Below are positions 60,678 through 64,000 of a stretch of DNA of 64,000 bases, piece after piece. Location: positions 1 to 64,000 of the forward strand of contig DVOQ01000016.1 in NCBI GenBank assembly GCA_018713485.1, in the 5' to 3' direction. The notes beneath the pieces are model-generated. The model saw nothing but the letters and a program-made list of their open reading frames with translations, was not told the DNA's origin and ran no database searches. Each line of letters opens with the position of its first letter. Position 1 is the first letter of the stretch. The stretch is from Candidatus Avisuccinivibrio pullicola. GTDB taxonomy: Bacteria; Pseudomonadota; Gammaproteobacteria; Enterobacterales; Succinivibrionaceae. The position numbers and the translations under genes are program-made.

Positions 60678-61589
60678 ATGCGCTATCATGACAGTACCAT
60701 TGATCTGCACACCCACACCACGGCCTCGGACGGGGCCTTTACCCCCGAGGCGCTCGTAGAGCGGGCGCGCTCTAAGGGCATTACCCACCTGGCCATCACC
60801 GATCACGATACCACCCTTGGCATAGCAAGAGCCATGGCCCGCGCTAAGCAGGACGATCTCCTGGGGCAGATACAGATTATCCCCGGGGTGGAAATTTCCA
60901 CCTCCTTTAAGACGGTGCAGATCCATATCGCCGGTCTCTTCATCGATCCTGACTGTGAGGTGATGAAGAGATTCGTGGAGAGGCAGTTATCCCTGCGCAA
61001 ATGGCGGGCCGAAGAGATGGGGCGTAAGCTTGAAGGAGCTGGCTTTCCCCATATCTACGAGGAGATCACGGAGGGGCTCCCCGAAGGCTCCATCGTCACC
61101 CGCGGCAATTTTGCCCGCTACATTTATGAAAAGGGCAAGGCTAAATCCTTTGAAGATGCCTTTAACCGCTATCTGCGCCGCGGGCGGGTGGGTTACGTCA
61201 ATTCACAGTGGATGGATATTCAGGAGGCCGTGGAGATTATTCATCAGGCTGGCGGAATCGCCGTCCTTGCCCATCCGCGCCGCTATGAGATCACCAACGG
61301 CAGGCTGCGCACGCTCATCACTTATTTCAGGGAGGCAGGCGGCGAGGCCATGGAGGTGGCGGCCTGTCAGATGAAACCTTCCGATCGCGACTTTATGGCC
61401 ACCCTGTGCGTGCAGTACGGGCTTTTAGGCTCGGCGGGATCGGATTTCCATCACGAGGGCTCCTTCAGGGAACTAGGCTGGAATCTTTCCATCCCCGGGA
61501 AGGTGACCCCCGTGTTTGAGGAGCCGCGCTTTAAAGGGCGTTTTGAGGTGATCCCCGGCATGAACAGCGGGCGCGGTACCGCCATCTAA
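60678..61589 (+). CDS. rnm: PHP-domain RNase AM (YciV/TrpH)
   Basis: 303 residues, E. coli YciV is 293. PHP metal motifs: DLHTHTTASDGAFTPEALV at the start, AITDHDTT, GVEISTSF, AVLAHPRRYE, and GSDFHHEGS near the end. The family member in E. coli is a 5'-3' exonuclease that removes short 5' extensions from rRNA and acts on 3',5'-bisphosphonucleotides. It follows uup by 32 bases, likely cotranscribed. Confidence 0.9.
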   Translation: MRYHDSTIDLHTHTTASDGAFTPEALVERARSKGITHLAITDHDTTLGIARAMARAKQDDLLGQIQIIPGVEISTSFKTVQIHIAGLFIDPDCEVMKRFVERQLSLRKWRAEEMGRKLEGAGFPHIYEEITEGLPEGSIVTRGNFARYIYEKGKAKSFEDAFNRYLRRGRVGYVNSQWMDIQEAVEIIHQAGGIAVLAHPRRYEITNGRLRTLITYFREAGGEAMEVAACQMKPSDRDFMATLCVQYGLLGSAGSDFHHEGSFRELGWNLSIPGKVTPVFEEPRFKGRFEVIPGMNSGRGTAI

Positions 61590-61613
61590 GCGCCGCTTTC
61601 TCAGAGATCAGAG

Positions 61614-62241
61614 CTACCAGCTGCCCCTGTGGATACGCGTCAGAGGATCGATGGCTTTCTGACGGGGCAGGAAAGCGTTGTCAGCCACGTAGCCTAAGGT
61701 CAGAAGACAGGTAAGCTCGTAGTGCTCAGGGGCGTTCACTAAAGCTTTGATGCGGGCGGCCTCGTCTCCCACGGGGATGTGAAACACGGCCCCGAGCCCT
61801 TCGGCCGTGGCGGAGAGCAGCATGTTCTCGATGGCGCACCAGGCGGAGGCGAAATAGTTAAGGGAGCTTAACTCCGCAGGCTTCAGGAGCGGCTACGTCA
61901 GCTGCCTGAAAAAGGGCAGGATCAGAAGGCCGCTCTGCAGGAGCATGCGCTGCTGCCTGGGCAGGGCATCGGCGAACATGGCTATCTTGTCAGGATCGCC
62001 TGATTCGTCCACCTCCGCCGCCAGATCCTTAAACTTTTCCATATTCGCCTTAAGCGGGGTCACTATTTCGGCTATCCTCATCCGGTCGCGGACAACGACA
62101 AATTCAAGCTGACGCAGATGATCGTTGGTCCGGGGCCTTAAAGGCTGCCCCGATCACCCGCGACAGGATGTCATCGCTGACCTCCCTGGCCGTGAAATCA
62201 CGGTAGGTGCGGCGTTTTTGCAGGGGCTCGTAAAAATCCAG
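61614..62241 (-). pseudogene. Nitroreductase-family gene, decayed
   Basis: Minus-strand homology from DFYEPLQKRRTYRDFTAREV through the FMN region KAPTNDHLRQLEFVVVRD to CAIENMLLSATAEGLGAVFH and LLTLGYVADNAFLPRQKA. Lesions: the likely start codon is CTG (62239-62241) after a GGGAG site, one extra G near 62135 shifts the frame, and a TAG (61893-61895) interrupts after FFRQLT. Around 205 codons in all, normal family size. Its intact counterpart is the different nitroreductase at 5422. Confidence 0.8.
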
Positions 62242-62353
62242 CTTTCTTCTCCCTGTGAGCTGTCTGAACATTATATGCAGGGGCGCTGCGCGGTAAAAGG
62301 GAGCGCAGGGGCCGGGGAAAGACTGCCAGGGCGGAAAGGGGCCGATCTTTTTC

Positions 62354-62382
62354 TTGAATGCAAGGGACGCATCCTCTATAAT
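62354..62382 (+). promoter_or_regulatory. Promoter of tig
   Basis: TTGAAT (62354-62359), 17 bases, TATAAT (62377-62382); near-consensus. Leader of ~78 bases. Confidence 0.8.
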
Positions 62383-62467
62383 GCGTCAGTTTATAAAGGG
62401 CCGCAAGCTATACGCGATGCCCGGTTTGGTTTCATTTGAAGGTTAAACTGCGACCTAGAGGTAGAAG

Positions 62468-63802
62468 ATGCAGGCAACAATTGAGAACGGCGCAGGTTTA
62501 AAGCGTACCCTGGCCGTGGTGTTTGATAAGGACACGGTCAATAAGGTTACTGACAAAGTGGTGGGCGAGTTAGCCCGTCAGGTGCGCGTCAACGGTTTCC
62601 GCAAGGGCCATGTGCCCCGTTCGCTCATTGAGAGAAATTACTGGGTGGACGTGGTGCTGCGCAGCATTGATAAGCTTTCCGAGGAGAACCTCGTCAAGGC
62701 TTTAGAGGAAACCGGTGCCACTCCCGTGGCCCGTCCCGAGGTTGAGATCAACGAGACTGCCGTTTCCTCCGCTTACCCCAAGGACAGCGAGTGGACCGTG
62801 CGTTACGGCTTCTACACCTTCCCGGCCGAGATTAATCCCGATTTTGCCAGCATCAAGGTTTCCCAGGTGCGTTCTTCCGTGAGCGATGCCGACGTGGATG
62901 CCATGGTCGAGCGTCTGCGCACGCAGCGCGGCGTGTGGGAGAACGTCGATGACCGCGTCTCCGAGAGCTCTGACCGTCTCAATATCGATTTCAAGGGTTT
63001 CGTGAATGACGAGCCTTTCGAGGGCGGTGAGGCCAAGGGTTTCTCCGTAACTCTTGATTCCGGTTCCATGATCCCCGGCTTCTGCGAGCAGTTAGTCGGT
63101 CACCGTGCCGGCGACGAGTTCACCATTGAGGTGACCTTCCCCGAGAATTATCCCGCAGAGAATTTAGCCGGCAAGGCCGCTAAGTTCGAGATCCGTGTCA
63201 ATTCCGTGGCCGTGCGCAGCCTCCCCGAGGTTAACGAAGAGTTCGTCAGGAGCTTCAATATCGGTGATGGCACCGTGGAGACCTTCCGCAATGAACTGCG
63301 CGCCAACATGGAGCGTGAGCAGACCCGCGTCAGCCGCACCCGCAATCACAATGCGCTCTTTGACGCTCTCATCGCCGCGGCCGGCAATTTCGACGTGCCC
63401 GAGCCCTGGATTGAGGACAACCGCGTCAACATGTGCCGCAGCGAGCAGCGCAACCGCGAGATGTACGGCATGAAGATCAAGGGCAAGTTAGAGGATGACG
63501 CTTCCTTATACCGTGAGGAAGCCGAGAACGTGACCCGCGTGCAGTGGATGGCCCACGAGCTCTCCCGTATTTTCGACCTTAAGGAGCCCTCCGAGGAGAG
63601 CATTGACGCCGAGCTGACCTTAAGAGCCGGTGCCTATGAGGATCCCGAGGAGGCCAAGGCCGAGATCCGTAAGGAAGAGCGTCTCTTCGCTACGGTCAAG
63701 AACGCCGCCATCGAAAACGAGATGGTAGCTAAGACCTTAGAGCGCGTGCAGGTTGAGTATAAGGACTTATCCTTCACCGAGTTAGTCAACACTCAGTACT
63801 AA
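62468..63802 (+). CDS. tig: Trigger factor
   Basis: 444 residues (E. coli 432). Ribosome-binding N-terminal domain with the signature NGFRKGHVPRSL (~40-51), FKBP-type prolyl isomerase domain ~150-245 (DRLNIDFKGFVNDEPFEGGE, FCEQLVGHRAGDEFTIEVTF), and helical C-terminal chaperone domain. Cotranslational folding factor at the ribosome exit tunnel. Followed by a terminator and clpP, the conserved order. Confidence 0.96.
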   Translation: MQATIENGAGLKRTLAVVFDKDTVNKVTDKVVGELARQVRVNGFRKGHVPRSLIERNYWVDVVLRSIDKLSEENLVKALEETGATPVARPEVEINETAVSSAYPKDSEWTVRYGFYTFPAEINPDFASIKVSQVRSSVSDADVDAMVERLRTQRGVWENVDDRVSESSDRLNIDFKGFVNDEPFEGGEAKGFSVTLDSGSMIPGFCEQLVGHRAGDEFTIEVTFPENYPAENLAGKAAKFEIRVNSVAVRSLPEVNEEFVRSFNIGDGTVETFRNELRANMEREQTRVSRTRNHNALFDALIAAAGNFDVPEPWIEDNRVNMCRSEQRNREMYGMKIKGKLEDDASLYREEAENVTRVQWMAHELSRIFDLKEPSEESIDAELTLRAGAYEDPEEAKAEIRKEERLFATVKNAAIENEMVAKTLERVQVEYKDLSFTELVNTQY

Positions 63803-63821
63803 TTCCGACTAAGGCTTAAGA

Positions 63822-63853
63822 CCCCGGCACGGCATGACCCTGCCGGGGTTTTT
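63822..63853 (+). terminator. Terminator of tig
   Basis: CCCCGGCA-(11)-TGCCGGGG followed by TTTTT, 20 bases after the stop codon. Confidence 0.92.
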
Positions 63854-63979
63854 CGTATCCTGAAGAGGGATTTTTTGTAATACAGGTGTTAAAAGGTCTC
63901 TTTTTACGGCTGACGGTTAATGCTATATTAAGAGCCCCCGCCGTGGGGGCATACAGTTTTCAAGGAGCGAAGGATATTT

Positions 63980-64000
63980 ATGAGCAGTTTGGTACCCATG
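63980..64000 (+). CDS. clpP: ClpP protease subunit, first codons only
   Basis: ATG 63980 follows CAAGGAGCGAAGGATATTT. Seven codons (MSSLVPM) are visible before the window ends. ClpP precursors carry a LVPMVIEQTSRGE-type start to the mature chain, and clpP follows tig in most gammaproteobacteria, so the call rests on context plus LVPM. It would have a very short propeptide compared with E. coli. Confidence 0.65.

Overview
The window looks like a piece of gammaproteobacterial chromosome. Gene blocks typical of that class are present: usg-fimV, proQ-prc, pepN-DUF2835-pyrD-zapC, rlmKL-uup and tig-clpP. DapE, TrxB, IhfA, GltS, DgkA and TadA are also encoded. The mix with a 4-hydroxybutyrate dehydrogenase, a SetA-type sugar exporter, an HPr without a local PTS operon and IS200/IS605 elements would suit a host-associated anaerobe or facultative anaerobe such as the Succinivibrionaceae. 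That family assignment is inference from gene order and style, not from a marker search.

Layout. 1-5.3 kb: a decaying amino-sugar locus. NagA is intact, but the ROK kinase lost its centre in frame, a transporter survives only as a tail, nagB is 5' truncated with three apparent one-base deletions, and an RpiR/MurR-type regulator is cut by an IS200/IS605 element (tnpA broken, tnpB intact). 5.4-10.4 kb: nitroreductase, DEDDh exonuclease, SetA-like exporter, GltS, HPr, IhfA. 10.8-14.8 kb: a UmuD'-like protein without its catalytic dyad, a chemoreceptor, a small IS605-derived element and an MFS transporter. 14.9-20.5 kb: usg, fimV and an M15 peptidase. 20.6-24.0 kb: a histidine-rich periplasmic protein, trxB, and an unknown gene with dapE. 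24.2-29.7 kb: an RND pump pair translationally coupled to a GrpB protein, then a periplasmic protein. 29.8-33.5 kb: a five-gene unit around a P1B-type ATPase with an unusual membrane motif, two separate HMA-like proteins and two small membrane proteins, preceded by DtxR-like operator sequences. 33.6-42.3 kb: phosphoesterase, proQ, prc, pepN, DUF2835, pyrD (with Cys in place of the catalytic Ser). 42.3-45.3 kb: zapC lying between two AT-rich gene-poor tracts. 45.3-55.7 kb: YgiW-like OB-fold protein, a thioester-less alpha-2-macroglobulin, dgkA-tadA, a solitary JetD homologue, a periplasmic protein, a KDPG-aldolase fragment and 4-hydroxybutyrate dehydrogenase. 55.8-64 kb: rlmKL (with a long Arg/Gly-rich tail), uup, RNase AM, a nitroreductase pseudogene, tig and the first codons of clpP.

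Themes. Most of the window is housekeeping with clear promoters (several of the extended -10 form TGCTATAAT or TGCTACAAT) and strong hairpin terminators. The most interesting signals are (1) the P1B-ATPase/HMA unit with its DtxR-like boxes, (2) a JetD-family protein (Wadjet subunit D) without JetABC and with altered TOPRIM residues, (3) the UmuD'-like dead peptidase, (4) the class 2 PyrD with a cysteine base, and (5) the autonomous-looking and miniature IS605 pair. All functional statements rest on recognising families by eye; no database search was possible.
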